Positions 18,125 to 30,829 of a stretch of 30,982 nt of DNA are shown here, piece by piece. The translations under genes were made by a program, and so were the position numbers. The DNA is from Neocallimastix lanati (nom. inval.). Taxonomy: Eukaryota; Neocallimastigomycota; Neocallimastigomycetes; Neocallimastigales; Neocallimastigaceae. The number at the start of each line of letters is the position of its first letter. Position 1 is the stretch's first letter. The notes under the pieces are model-generated. The model ran no database searches, was not told where the DNA came from, and saw only the letters and a program-made list of their open reading frames with translations. The DNA lies in NCBI GenBank assembly GCA_016946835.1, contig JACVTC010000413.1:1-30982 (forward strand), in the 5' to 3' direction.

Positions 18125-18196
18125 CTCCCAGGCGGGGAATTGAACCCCGGTCTCCCGCGTGACAGGCGGGGATACTCACCACTATACTACCTGGGA
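18125..18196 (-). tRNA. tRNA-Asp (GTC), unit 2
   Basis: No difference seen from 9580-9651. Confidence 0.97.
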
Positions 18197-18967
18197 TGGC
18201 TTTAATTATCTTTTGATCTTATTTTGTCATATACACTATGTCACCGAATTTTAAAGTATGATCATATAATTAAAGCATTTAATTAGAATTTAGAATTTCA
18301 TTAAATAAAATATATTCAATATAAATTTATTTCAACATTTAAATCATGTTATACTTATTTAATTGTATTTTGTACTTAAATTTAATTGTATTTTGTACTT
18401 AATTTTAAAGATAAAGATTTTTATGAAAACTTAATTTTTTATTTTTATTATTTTAATAAATATATATAAATATATATAAATTAAATATATAATATTTATA
18501 AATATTAAGAATTAATCAATAAAACATACTATAACATTGAAATTAAAATAAATATTATATTATTCAATTATTTAATATTATATAATCAAAAATGTATAAT
18601 TCATTTTAATTATTTGCTTTTGACTTTTTTTTATTTTTATTTTTATTGCTTTCTTTTATTTTATTTATTATTTTATTTTATTTATTATTTTATTTTATTT
18701 ATTATTTTATTTTATTTATTATTTTATTTTATTTATTATTTTTATTTTTAATATATTGTATTCGAGTTTAAATAATATTTAATTGTTAATTAATTATTTC
18801 ATTTTCAGTTGAATAATAATTCATAAATTTAATTTTTATCTCCATAATTATTTACAAATTTATTTTTAAAAATTTTTTTCATAAATACTACATAAAAACA
18901 AAAATTATTTTATAACCATTTGATTTTTAGTAGTACAAGATTTATTCTTAATCATAATTATAGGCAA

Positions 18968-19041
18968 GCTCTGTTAGCTCAGTCGGTTAGAGCGTGGTGC
19001 TAATAACGCCAAGGTCGCAGGTTCGACCCCTGCACAGAGCA
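18968..19041 (+). tRNA. tRNA-Ile (AAT), unit 3
   Basis: Normal 74-nt form, as at 10423-10496. Confidence 0.97.
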
Positions 19042-19057
19042 AACTGAATGTAAAATT

Positions 19058-19130
19058 GCCCGGCTAGCTCAATCGGTAGAGCGTGAGACTCTTAATCTCA
19101 AGGTTGTGGGTTCGACCCCCACGTTGGGCG
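19058..19130 (+). tRNA. tRNA-Lys (CTT), unit 3
   Basis: No difference seen from 285-357. Confidence 0.97.
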
Positions 19131-19910
19131 ATATTTTTTGGTAGTATTCTTTTAATCAAATAGCCTAAGTATATATAAATATTTTAATTAAACTACTTTT
19201 TAATGTATATATATATATATATATTTTAATTAAACTACTTTTAATATATATATATATAATATATATTTTAATTAAAACTACTTTTTAATATATATATATG
19301 TTTTAATGATAAATCAATATTTATATATATAATAAATAATAAGTTATGACTAACCACTAGTTTCATAAATTAAATTTTAAATTTGAATTATATAATATAT
19401 ATATTTTTAATTTTATAAATTACATATATATATAATATTTTTCTTATTATATATATTTATATATATATTAATGAAATATTAAATAAATTGTATATTGTTA
19501 TTAATTGAAAATATTTAATATGATAACTATAATTTTATAACATTTAAAATTTTAATACAATAGAATTATTTTTAATTTAAAATTAATTTGTCTAACGTTT
19601 ATTTTGATATTAATATTTATTTTGATATTAAAATTTATTTTGAAATTAAAATTTACTAATATCTTAAAATAGATATTAATTATTATGAATTAACAAATTT
19701 TAAACTTAAAATAAGAAAATATGCTAATTTATTTAAATATATTGTTTAAGTTAACATATTTTCTTATTTTAAGAAAATATAAAAACAAAAAATAATAAAT
19801 AATATATATATATATATATATATTTTTATCATAAGAATTTCCAAAAATTATTAAGTAATATAACGAGAAAAAAAAATTTAAAGCAGGAAAAAACGAAACC
19901 AGAAAGCGTA

Positions 19911-19983
19911 GCCCTGTTAGCTCAGTTGGTAGAGCGTGCGGCTTTTAACCGCAAGGTCGGGGGTTCGAGCCCCCCATAGGGCG
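19911..19983 (+). tRNA. tRNA-Lys (TTT), unit 3
   Basis: No difference seen from 1138-1210. Confidence 0.97.
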
Positions 19984-19985
19984 TA

Positions 19986-20059
19986 GCTCTTATGGCGCAA
20001 TTGGCTAGCGCGTTCGGCTGTTAACCGAGAGGTTGGTGGTTCAAGCCCACCTAGGAGCG
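19986..20059 (+). tRNA. tRNA-Asn (GTT), unit 3
   Basis: No difference seen from 1213-1286. Confidence 0.97.
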
Positions 20060-20129
20060 TTTCTTTTTTATTATTTTCATGAAATAATATTGGTATTATT
20101 AATTTTTTACAATTTAAAGCACTAAATTA

Positions 20130-20180
<51 letters not shown>

Positions 20181-20528
20181 ATATATTTATCATTGAATTA
20201 ATAAATAATTTATTATTATTCATTGTATTTTATGAGATAAAAAAGATTTATATAAAAATATAAAAAATATAAAAAAAATAAAAAATATTAATATTAAAAA
20301 TAAAAATAAAAATAAAAATAAAAATAAAAATAAAAATAAAAATAAAAATAAAAAATAAAAATATTGTATTGCTATTGACTATATTATTTATTAAAGTAAA
20401 ATAATTATTAAATGTTGTCTTTTACGTAGTAAATTATTATACCATTATATTAAAATGAATAAAATAATTTATTTTATATTTTACTAACCTATAATTATTA
20501 ATTTAAATAAAAAAAATAAGGTTCAAAA

Positions 20529-20601
20529 TGGAGAATCCGGGCGTCGATCCCGGTGCCTCTCGCATGCTAAGCGAGCGCTCTACCATTTGAGCTAATTCCC
20601 C
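20529..20601 (-). tRNA. tRNA-Ala (AGC), unit 3
   Basis: No difference seen from 1756-1828. Confidence 0.97.
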
Positions 20602-21271
20602 TTCTTTGATAATATTTCTATGTTGTCTATACTTGTGGTACGAAGTAAATTTATAATTTTATTATCATTATTATTGTTATTATTATCATTATTATCATTA
20701 CTATCATTATTATCATTATTATTATTACTATCACTATTATTGTTATTATTGTTATAAATATTATTATAATTGTTATTAATATTATTATTATTTTTGTTAA
20801 TATTATTATTACTAGTACTAATATTAATGTTATTATTATTTTTATTATTTAATTTTTGGTATAAGTCGTTTTTATCTATTTAATTTTTTATCTAAATAAA
20901 TTAAAATTGTAATTTTTATAATTTTTATTACTTTTAAGATTGTATTTAATTTTTATAATTTTTATTACTTTTAATACTGTATTTATTTTTAATTATATAA
21001 AAGAAAAATCTAATATAAAATAAGCAAATAAATAATGTTAATAATTAATACTTAAATTTTACATAATAAATAATATATTATATATATTATATATTATATA
21101 TATTATATATTTTATGTATTTTATGTATTTTATGTATTCTATATATTCTATAATAAATCATATATCTAAAAATTGTATTATTAAGTAAATAAATATTATT
21201 TTAAATATTATAAACTATTTCTATTTGACATATTCATTAAAGAAACAAAAAAAAAGAAAAAACCTAAAAAG

Positions 21272-21344
21272 TGCCGTTCCCAGGATTCGAACCTGGGTCG
21301 AGTCGGCCACAACGACTTATACTAAACCACTATACGAGAACGGC
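21272..21344 (-). tRNA. tRNA-His (GTG), unit 3
   Basis: No difference seen from 2499-2571. Confidence 0.97.
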
Positions 21345-21696
21345 CAAAATCACTTTATTTATATAAGTTTGAAAAGTATAAATTCAATATAGATTAACAT
21401 TAAATAATGGTAATTATTTTACTAACTTCATATTTATGTATAAAAAATTTCTTGACAATTTGATAATAATTTTAATTTAATAATTATTAGAAATCTGAAT
21501 TTTGATAATAAATTTTCATTAAAATATTAAACATTATTAAAATTAATAATAATATTAATCTTTAATTTTTTTTTAATTTCATATTATTTTTATTATTAAT
21601 GAATTTAATAAATAAATAAATATATATAGAAGTACTATTAAATGAATAAAAACTGAAAACGCATAAAAATTAAAAATTTAAAAAATTAAATAAAAA

Positions 21697-21769
21697 TGCG
21701 ACCTCCGTGGCTTGAACACGGGACCTTTAGATCTTCAGTCTAACGCTCTCCCAGCTGAGCTAAGGTCGC
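21697..21769 (-). tRNA. tRNA-Phe (GAA), unit 3
   Basis: No difference seen from 2924-2996. Confidence 0.97.
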
Positions 21770-21780
21770 TAAATTTTAAA

Positions 21781-21865
21781 TCCTTCGAACCGGAGTCGAA
21801 CCAGTGACATGTTGATTACTATATAATTCTACAGTCAACCGCTCTACCAACTGAGCTATCGAAGG
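21781..21865 (-). tRNA. tRNA-Tyr (GTA) with intron, unit 3
   Basis: No difference seen from 3008-3092; intron at 21817-21828. Confidence 0.97.
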
Positions 21866-22669
21866 ATCTTGTAAAATTATGCCAGAGAACCAATATAAAA
21901 TATACTTATTATATGTTAAACATAAAACTCTAGATTTTTAAAGAATATATTTTAATATATATCATAAAATGGATACAATTTAATGGTTTAATAATATCAT
22001 TAATAAATATTTATATTTTAATTAAAAAATTATAATTAAGTACTTTAATTTATAAATTTATATATTATATTAAAAAAAAAAAAAAATTTTTAGAAATTTA
22101 ATTAAAATATTTTTATTAAATTAATTAATAGGTTTATATATAAATATAATATCATGAATTATAAATAGCTATAAAAATAGATAAATTTTTTATAATTGAA
22201 AATATTACTATTTTCTATATTGTATTTTATAAGTATTAATATTATTTATGAATTTTAATTAAAATATTTATTATATAATTATATATTGATATACACATTT
22301 CTTTATATTGTAATTAAAACTTAAATACATTATTATAATTATTTTATGTCTTTGTTTTTATTATTTTTTTTTAAAATATTTATTTATATTTTTAATTTTT
22401 CGTTATTTATTATTTTTGATTATCATAACTTTTATTATTAATTTAAGAATTTTTAAAATTTCGTCTAATACTTTAAAAATTGCTTACATATATATTTTAT
22501 TATAACTAAATAAAAAATAAATAAAATATAAATTATAAATAATATATAACATTTTTATATCTTAATTTATCATTATCATTAAATCATTTATTATTTGTAT
22601 TAATAGAAATAAAAAAATAAAAATAAAAAAAAAAGAACGAAATATTGATACCAAAATTTAGTAAAAAAG

Positions 22670-22752
22670 TGAACAGAGTGGGATTCGAACCCACGCCTAC
22701 GAATAGATCACGGCCTTAACGTGACGCCTTAGACCAACTCGGCCATCTGTCC
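22670..22752 (-). tRNA. tRNA-Leu (AAG), unit 3
   Basis: No difference seen from 3897-3979. Confidence 0.97.
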
Positions 22753-22984
22753 AAGTTAATAATTTTTAATTGAAATTTTCTTTTCTACCAATACTAAATT
22801 ATCATTATATGATAATAATGTTATCAATGATATATACTATGCTAAAATTATTAACTAAATAATATAAATAGTAAATAGTGCAATTAATCATAATCAATTT
22901 TAATTTTATTGGTAAATAATATATATGTATTTAAATTTTAATATACTTTAATCAAAATATAGAAAAAAAAAAGATCAAAAGTAA

Positions 22985-23056
22985 TTCCGCATCGGGGAAT
23001 CGAACCCCGGCCGCCACGGTGAAAGCGTGGAATCCTAGCCACTGGACCAATGCGGA
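22985..23056 (-). tRNA. tRNA-Glu (TTC), unit 3
   Basis: No difference seen from 4212-4283. Confidence 0.97.
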
Positions 23057-24180
23057 TCTTGTTATTTTAAACTTTCATTTCTTGCTTTTTTATTATATCT
23101 TTGTAGTACAAAATTTTTCAATAGGTTAGGATTATTAATTTTATTATTAATACTATTAAATTATTAAATTATTAATATTACTAAATTGTTACATTTTTTC
23201 TTAAATTTTATATAATTAAACTTTACATTATTTAAATTAATTGTTTAAAGTTATTTATTAATATACATTATTTAAATTAATTGTTTAAAGTTATTTATTA
23301 ATATCTTTTCATTTTTTTTCTTATTTAAATTTTTATTTATCTAGTATTATTTTATTAATATTTTTATTTTTTCTTTTTTTTTTTTATTTTTTAATTTTCT
23401 TTTTTCATTTTTGTCTTTATTTAATAAATAATATTTTTCAAGTTAATTGTAATACTTAAAAGTGAATTTGTTCGATTCAATATAATCTTAGCAAAACTTC
23501 TAAATATTATTTATAATATTAATAAACTAATATATATGCATTTCAATGTACTTAATTTAATATTTATTATTAATAATAAATAATTATTTTTAATTTTATT
23601 TCATTCTTAAATTAGTTTTGAAAATAACAAATATATATATATATATATTACTATTATTTTATAATGAAAAAAAAAAGAAAAAAAAAAAGTTAAAAAGTTA
23701 AATTAATATTAAAATATTATAAATTGTGAAAATTTTATATTTTATTTATTTATTTTATACTTTTAAGTTTAGTTATTAAATTTTAATTTACCTTATTTTT
23801 AATTTAGTTTTAGTTTTTCTGTTTGATTGTTCCATTATCTTCAAAAGTTTTTATAAGCTATTTTAATATTAAATATTATATATAAATTAAAATAAAATTA
23901 ACAGTTATTTATTTATTAAAATTATTTCCAATAAGTTTATTTAATTTCTTAAAATACTAAATTTTAATTTTTAATTATTTTTAAACATTTATATTATATA
24001 TTAATAAATATATTATTATTTAATTTAATAAATATATAATATATATTTAATTAATATATCTATTCAATTAATATATCTATTTAATTGAAGTGATATTGAT
24101 AATTTTATAAATAATTTATAAATATTTTATATTGTAAATTATTATACAATATAGAAAATTTTGAAAAATTTTGTCAGATT

Positions 24181-24254
24181 GATTTCGTGGTGTAGTCGGT
24201 TATCACGTCTGTCTAACACACAGACGGTCCCCGGTTCGAATCCGGGCGAAATCA
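24181..24254 (+). tRNA. tRNA-Val (AAC), copy a, unit 3
   Basis: No difference seen from 5408-5481; leads Ser by 6 bp. Confidence 0.97.
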
Positions 24255-24260
24255 TTATTT

Positions 24261-24342
24261 GACAGCATGTCCGAGTGGTTAAGGAGTGTGACTAGAAATC
24301 ACATAGGCTCTGCCTGCGCAGGTTCAAGTCCTGCTGCTGTCG
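24261..24342 (+). tRNA. tRNA-Ser (AGA), unit 3
   Basis: No difference seen from 5488-5569; the second and last serine gene of the window. Confidence 0.97.
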
Positions 24343-24650
24343 TTTTTGCTTTATTTTTATTATAAAAATGCAATTATACATTAAATTTTATATATTAAAA
24401 AACTCAAAAAAAAAAAAAAAAAGTTAATATTAAAATGCAATATGAAATTTTTAGAAATTGTTATTTTTTTTTTTTTTTTTTTTTAATTTTTTTATTTTTT
24501 ATTTTATTTTTATTTTTTTTTTTTTGTTTTGTTTTTATTTATTTATTTATTTTTTTTTATTTTCATTTATTTATTTGCATTTTTATTTTCTTTTTTATTT
24601 TTATTTTATTAAAAACAAAAACTAAAAACAAAAATTAAAATATAAAAAAG

Positions 24651-24723
24651 CGCCCAACGTGGGGGTCGAACCCACAACCTTGAGATTAAGAGTCTCACGC
24701 TCTACCGATTGAGCTAGCCGGGC
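24651..24723 (-). tRNA. tRNA-Lys (CTT), inverted copy, unit 3
   Basis: No difference seen from 5878-5950. Confidence 0.97.
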
Positions 24724-24731
24724 AAATGAAA

Positions 24732-24805
24732 TGCTCTGTGCAGGGGTCGAACCTGCGACCTTGGCGTTATTAGCACCACGCTCTAACCGACTGAGCTAAC
24801 AGAGC
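24732..24805 (-). tRNA. tRNA-Ile (AAT), inverted copy, unit 3
   Basis: No difference seen from 5959-6032. Confidence 0.97.
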
Positions 24806-24979
24806 TATTTTATCTTTATTTTGAAAAATATTTTTGAAATAGGGTATATTATTTAATATATTATATAATATATTATTTATTATTATTTATTATTATTTAT
24901 TATTATTTATTATTATTTATTATTATTTATTATTATTTATTATTATTTATTATTATTTATTATTATTTATTATTATTTA

Positions 24980-25027
<48 letters not shown>

Positions 25028-25375
25028 TATTATTATTTATTATTATTTATTATTAATACTTAAATTTATAAATTAGAAATATAATATAATACGCATATAT
25101 TATTGTATTATGTAGTTTATACTATCAAAAAAATATTTAAATAAAATTATAAGTAATTTAAATATTTGTAATATTATATTATTCTAATAAATTTAGAAAT
25201 ATTTAATTTTTATTTTATTTTTAGCAAAAAAAAATATATTTTAAGTAATAATATTAAAAAAAATTTTTTTATAATATTTTGTAAGTATTAAAACGAATAT
25301 TTTATTTTAATAAAAAAAAATCAAAAGTAAAGATACTAAAAAAAAAATACTATAAAAGAATTCATTATATATTAA

Positions 25376-25444
<69 letters not shown>

Positions 25445-25789
25445 AATAAATAAATATTATTATTAAATTTTATTAATCTATATCAAAGCAGTTGATAAAT
25501 AATTATTAATTAATTAATAATTAATACGAAATATTAGAATTAAAATCTAAACTAGTCAAAGACTATGATTTTATAAATTATATTGTAATATTATTATTTA
25601 ATATTAAATATTGTGATTAATAATTTCATACTAAATTTAAATATAATTTTAGATTATATCAATATTCTAAAATATTATATATTAATGATTGAAATATTTT
25701 ACTATGGGTAAAATACTTTAATTACTATTGTCTGAAAGCCTAAAAGGATCTAAGGAAAATAAAACAGGAATATTAAAATTCTTAAATGC

Positions 25790-25863
25790 GGGCTGTTAGT
25801 TCAGTTGGATAGAACGCTTGACTACGGATCAAGAGGTCGCAGGTTCAAGTCCTGCATAGCTCG
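25790..25863 (+). tRNA. tRNA-Arg (ACG), unit 3
   Basis: No difference seen from 7017-7090. Confidence 0.97.
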
Positions 25864-25867
25864 TTTT

Positions 25868-25941
25868 GATTTCGTGGTGTAGTCGGTTATCACGTCTGTC
25901 TAACACACAGACGGTCCCCGGTTCGAATCCGGGCGAAATCA
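25868..25941 (+). tRNA. tRNA-Val (AAC), copy b, unit 3
   Basis: No difference seen from 7095-7168; gap to Arg again TTTT. Confidence 0.97.
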
Positions 25942-26129
25942 TTTTTTTTACATCATTTTCTAGATATAAATTAAAAATGCTAAAAAAAAGAAAAAATTTA
26001 ATATTTTTAATTTAATTATTATAGCAAATATTAATTTTTTGTTTCTCAAAATATTTTCGTTTCGTAAAAATAAAAGAACTAAAATGTACAATACATATAA
26101 ATATATTTAGCTTTAGCAATAAAAAGAAC

Positions 26130-26212
26130 TGCCAAGAGTGAGGTTCGAACTCACGCCTCTTTCGAGACCGCATCTTAAGTGCGGCGCCTTAGACCGACTC
26201 GGCCATCTTGGC
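26130..26212 (-). tRNA. tRNA-Leu (TAA), unit 3
   Basis: No difference seen from 7357-7439. Confidence 0.97.
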
Positions 26213-26478
26213 TAAATATAAGTTTATTTTCTTTTTAATTTGTTTTTAAGATCAGTTTCTTTTCATTTAATTATTTTTTTAATTTAAAAAATTAATCTAT
26301 AGCATATTATAATTTTATGGTACTATTAATGGAAAAATAAATTGATATATGTCTAAACGAACAAATAATAATAAAATTAATTATTAATGTTATAATAAAT
26401 ATAATTATATTAAGTATATGGATAAATTATATTTAATGATATAGTATAATATTATTAATAAAGATTATAAGTGAACTT

Positions 26479-26511
<33 letters not shown>

Positions 26512-26909
26512 TATATGTATTTATTTATTTATGCTTTTTCAGTTTTAAATTTTATAATTAATCTTATAATCTTATAATCTTATAATTTGAAATACCCATA
26601 AAATAAATTAATTATAATAAAATGTAATAATAAAAAATATTTATATTTATAAGAATGCCAATGATTTTCTAAAGCATAAATAAAAAATATTTATTTTTAA
26701 ATAATTATTATTATATAATTTTAATAAAAGATCAAATATAATAGCATTACTAAGTATGAATAATGAATAAAATAGTAAATAAATAAAATATATAATAAAA
26801 TAAAAATCTGTAACTAAAAATAATGTTGAAATAATTATGTTATTGATATATATTATATGTACTTAGGATAAGTCTTTCTTTTCAACAGAATTCGGAAAAA
26901 ACAACTAAG

Positions 26910-26980
26910 GCATTGATGGTTTAGTGGTATAATTACCGCCTGCCACGCGGTAGACCCGGGTTCGATTCCCGGTCAATGCA
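26910..26980 (+). tRNA. tRNA-Gly (GCC), unit 3
   Basis: No difference seen from 8137-8207. Confidence 0.97.
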
Positions 26981-26983
26981 TTT

Positions 26984-27056
26984 GCCTTCATGGCTCAGTC
27001 GGCAGAGCATCCCCCTAGTAAGGGGAAGGTCATCGGTTCGATTCCGATTGAAGGCA
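26984..27056 (+). tRNA. tRNA-Thr (AGT), unit 3
   Basis: No difference seen from 8211-8283. Confidence 0.97.
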
Positions 27057-27652
27057 TTATTTTTATTTTATTTTTTTTTTTTTTTAATTTCAAAAAGTAA
27101 TATATAAATTAAATTTTTAATAATTATTGCATTTCATCAGTGTATATGTTAATTTACAAAATTAGAAAAGTTGAATTTCATCTTATAATATTTTAACTTT
27201 TACATTTAATTAAATTATTTATAATGTTTTAACTTTCACATTTAATTAAATTATTTACAGTTTTAATTTATGTTCTATACAAGGAATTATTATTTATTAC
27301 GATATTTTTTTTTTTTTTTTTTATCTATTATGAATTAAATGATTTTCACACTAATATTTAAATAAATAAATAATTAATTACGCAATTATTAAAGTTAACA
27401 TATACTTTTTTAAAATAAAAATAAATAAAATAATAAATATAAATATATATATATATTTATAATTATTATATAATATATTTTAAACTTAAATATTACTAAA
27501 TTTTTTAATTTAAATCAAAATTTCATTTTAACTTTAAATTGTATATTTGATATTAATTTAAAAATATCAAATGATAAAATCAAAATAAATTTTATTTTCT
27601 ATATTTTTATGGGGTTGTTAGTTGTTTAAAAATAAATTTAAAAACAAGATAA

Positions 27653-27724
27653 GGCTCATTGGTCTAGTAGTATGATTCTCGCTTTGGGTGCGAGAGGTCC
27701 CGGGTTCAATTCCCGGATGAGCCC
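27653..27724 (+). tRNA. tRNA-Pro (TGG), unit 3
   Basis: No difference seen from 8880-8951. Confidence 0.97.
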
Positions 27725-28077
27725 CTCTTTTTTAATTTTGACTTTTTATAATAGTTATTACTTTTATAAATTCATTTTTAAAATCTACTGATAATTAATA
27801 TCAGAATTTAAATAAAAAAGCGAAGCAAAAATATTTTGAAAAAAGGTAATAAATGTATTAAAATATTAATTTTATTCATAATTTTAGCAATATTTTATAA
27901 TTTAAATAATAAATATATATAAATATAAATAAATATCTAAAATATAATTAATTAATACAAATAAAGTAATAAATACTATCTTAAAATCATATATTAATAA
28001 TAAATTTAAACACTTATCAATTATATTAAATTGTAAGGTATACAAGAATATTATATATTTAATAATTTACTAAATAT

Positions 28078-28149
28078 GGTTCTATAGTGTAGCGGTTAGC
28101 ACATTGGACTTTGAATCCAATAACTCGAGTTCAAATCTCGATAGGACCT
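28078..28149 (+). tRNA. tRNA-Gln (TTG), unit 3
   Basis: No difference seen from 9305-9376. Confidence 0.96.
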
Positions 28150-28352
28150 AATTTTTAATTATATTTTTAACAATTTTTAACAATTTTAACAATTTTAAAA
28201 ATTACTAAATATTAATACATTAACTTTTATTTTTATCTTTATCTTTAGTTTTTTAGCATTTAATAATAATAATATTTTTTGTAAAAAAAAAAAAGAAAAT
28301 ATTCTAATAAAAATAAAATTATATTGTTAATAAAAAAAATGAAAAAGGCTTA

Positions 28353-28424
28353 CTCCCAGGCGGGGAATTGAACCCCGGTCTCCCGCGTGACAGGCGGGGA
28401 TACTCACCACTATACTACCTGGGA
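28353..28424 (-). tRNA. tRNA-Asp (GTC), unit 3
   Basis: No difference seen from 9580-9651. Confidence 0.97.
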
Positions 28425-29195
28425 TGGCTTTAATTATCTTTTGATCTTATTTTGTCATATACACTATGTCACCGAATTTTAAAGTATGATCATATAATTA
28501 AAGCATTTAATTAGAATTTAGAATTTCATTAAATAAAATATATTCAATATAAATTTATTTCAACATTTAAATCATGTTATACTTATTTAATTGTATTTTG
28601 TACTTAAATTTAATTGTATTTTGTACTTAATTTTAAAGATAAAGATTTTTATGAAAACTTAATTTTTTATTTTTATTATTTTAATAAATATATATAAATA
28701 TATATAAATTAAATATATAATATTTATAAATATTAAGAATTAATCAATAAAACATACTATAACATTGAAATTAAAATAAATATTATATTATTCAATTATT
28801 TAATATTATATAATCAAAAATGTATAATTCATTTTAATTATTTGCTTTTGACTTTTTTTTATTTTTATTTTTATTGCTTTCTTTTATTTTATTTATTATT
28901 TTATTTTATTTATTATTTTATTTTATTTATTATTTTATTTTATTTATTATTTTATTTTATTTATTATTTTTATTTTTAATATATTGTATTCGAGTTTAAA
29001 TAATATTTAATTGTTAATTAATTATTTCATTTTCAGTTGAATAATAATTCATAAATTTAATTTTTATCTCCATAATTATTTACAAATTTATTTTTAAAAA
29101 TTTTTTTCATAAATACTACATAAAAACAAAAATTATTTTATAACCATTTGATTTTTAGTAGTACAAGATTTATTCTTAATCATAATTATAGGCAA

Positions 29196-29269
29196 GCTCT
29201 GTTAGCTCAGTCGGTTAGAGCGTGGTGCTAATAACGCCAAGGTCGCAGGTTCGACCCCTGCACAGAGCA
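29196..29269 (+). tRNA. tRNA-Ile (AAT), unit 4
   Basis: Normal 74-nt form, so three of four forward Ile copies lack the extra C. Confidence 0.97.
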
Positions 29270-29285
29270 AACTGAATGTAAAATT

Positions 29286-29358
29286 GCCCGGCTAGCTCAA
29301 TCGGTAGAGCGTGAGACTCTTAATCTCAAGGTTGTGGGTTCGACCCCCACGTTGGGCG
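29286..29358 (+). tRNA. tRNA-Lys (CTT), unit 4
   Basis: No difference seen from 285-357. Confidence 0.97.
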
Positions 29359-30138
29359 ATATTTTTTGGTAGTATTCTTTTAATCAAATAGCCTAAGTAT
29401 ATATAAATATTTTAATTAAACTACTTTTTAATGTATATATATATATATATATTTTAATTAAACTACTTTTAATATATATATATATAATATATATTTTAAT
29501 TAAAACTACTTTTTAATATATATATATGTTTTAATGATAAATCAATATTTATATATATAATAAATAATAAGTTATGACTAACCACTAGTTTCATAAATTA
29601 AATTTTAAATTTGAATTATATAATATATATATTTTTAATTTTATAAATTACATATATATATAATATTTTTCTTATTATATATATTTATATATATATTAAT
29701 GAAATATTAAATAAATTGTATATTGTTATTAATTGAAAATATTTAATATGATAACTATAATTTTATAACATTTAAAATTTTAATACAATAGAATTATTTT
29801 TAATTTAAAATTAATTTGTCTAACGTTTATTTTGATATTAATATTTATTTTGATATTAAAATTTATTTTGAAATTAAAATTTACTAATATCTTAAAATAG
29901 ATATTAATTATTATGAATTAACAAATTTTAAACTTAAAATAAGAAAATATGCTAATTTATTTAAATATATTGTTTAAGTTAACATATTTTCTTATTTTAA
30001 GAAAATATAAAAACAAAAAATAATAAATAATATATATATATATATATATATTTTTATCATAAGAATTTCCAAAAATTATTAAGTAATATAACGAGAAAAA
30101 AAAATTTAAAGCAGGAAAAAACGAAACCAGAAAGCGTA

Positions 30139-30211
30139 GCCCTGTTAGCTCAGTTGGTAGAGCGTGCGGCTTTTAACCGCAAGGTCGGGGGTTCGAGCCC
30201 CCCATAGGGCG
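30139..30211 (+). tRNA. tRNA-Lys (TTT), unit 4
   Basis: No difference seen from 1138-1210. Confidence 0.97.
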
Positions 30212-30213
30212 TA

Positions 30214-30287
30214 GCTCTTATGGCGCAATTGGCTAGCGCGTTCGGCTGTTAACCGAGAGGTTGGTGGTTCAAGCCCACCTAGGAGCG
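30214..30287 (+). tRNA. tRNA-Asn (GTT), unit 4
   Basis: No difference seen from 1213-1286. Confidence 0.97.
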
Positions 30288-30357
30288 TTTCTTTTTTATT
30301 ATTTTCATGAAATAATATTGGTATTATTAATTTTTTACAATTTAAAGCACTAAATTA

Positions 30358-30408
<51 letters not shown>

Positions 30409-30756
30409 ATATATTTATCATTGAATTAATAAATAATTTATTATTATTCATTGTATTTTATGAGATAAAAAAGATTTATATAAAAATATAAAAAATATAA
30501 AAAAAATAAAAAATATTAATATTAAAAATAAAAATAAAAATAAAAATAAAAATAAAAATAAAAATAAAAATAAAAATAAAAAATAAAAATATTGTATTGC
30601 TATTGACTATATTATTTATTAAAGTAAAATAATTATTAAATGTTGTCTTTTACGTAGTAAATTATTATACCATTATATTAAAATGAATAAAATAATTTAT
30701 TTTATATTTTACTAACCTATAATTATTAATTTAAATAAAAAAAATAAGGTTCAAAA

Positions 30757-30829
30757 TGGAGAATCCGGGCGTCGATCCCGGTGCCTCTCGCATGCTAAGC
30801 GAGCGCTCTACCATTTGAGCTAATTCCCC
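30757..30829 (-). tRNA. tRNA-Ala (AGC), unit 4
   Basis: No difference seen from 1756-1828; last gene of the window. Confidence 0.97.

Larger units (their letters stand above)
10230..18774. repeat. tRNA array unit 2 (short form, 18 tRNA genes)
   Basis: Second copy, 8545 bp. Colinear with unit 1 up to 15459, where it jumps from the equivalent of 5232 to the equivalent of 6914 and so lacks Val-Ser-Lys-Ile. Relative to unit 3 I find six one-base length differences (A14 for A15 at 13527; A9 and A10 for A10 and A11 at 15121-15140; T6 for T5 at 15248; an extra C at 15323; T14 for T15 at 16844). With the 1681-bp deletion these account exactly for 10,228 minus 8,545. Confidence 0.95.
24006..25686. 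other. 1681-bp long-unit block, unit 3 copy
   Basis: Same length and content as 5233-6913, with the 15-bp repeat at 23991-24005 and 25672-25686. Confidence 0.95.
18775..29002. repeat. tRNA array unit 3 (long form, 22 tRNA genes)
   Basis: Third copy, 10,228 bp, the only complete long unit with a normal first tRNA-Ile. All gene positions equal unit 1 plus 18,773 after the first Ile gene. It follows the short unit directly, giving the order long-short-long. Confidence 0.95.
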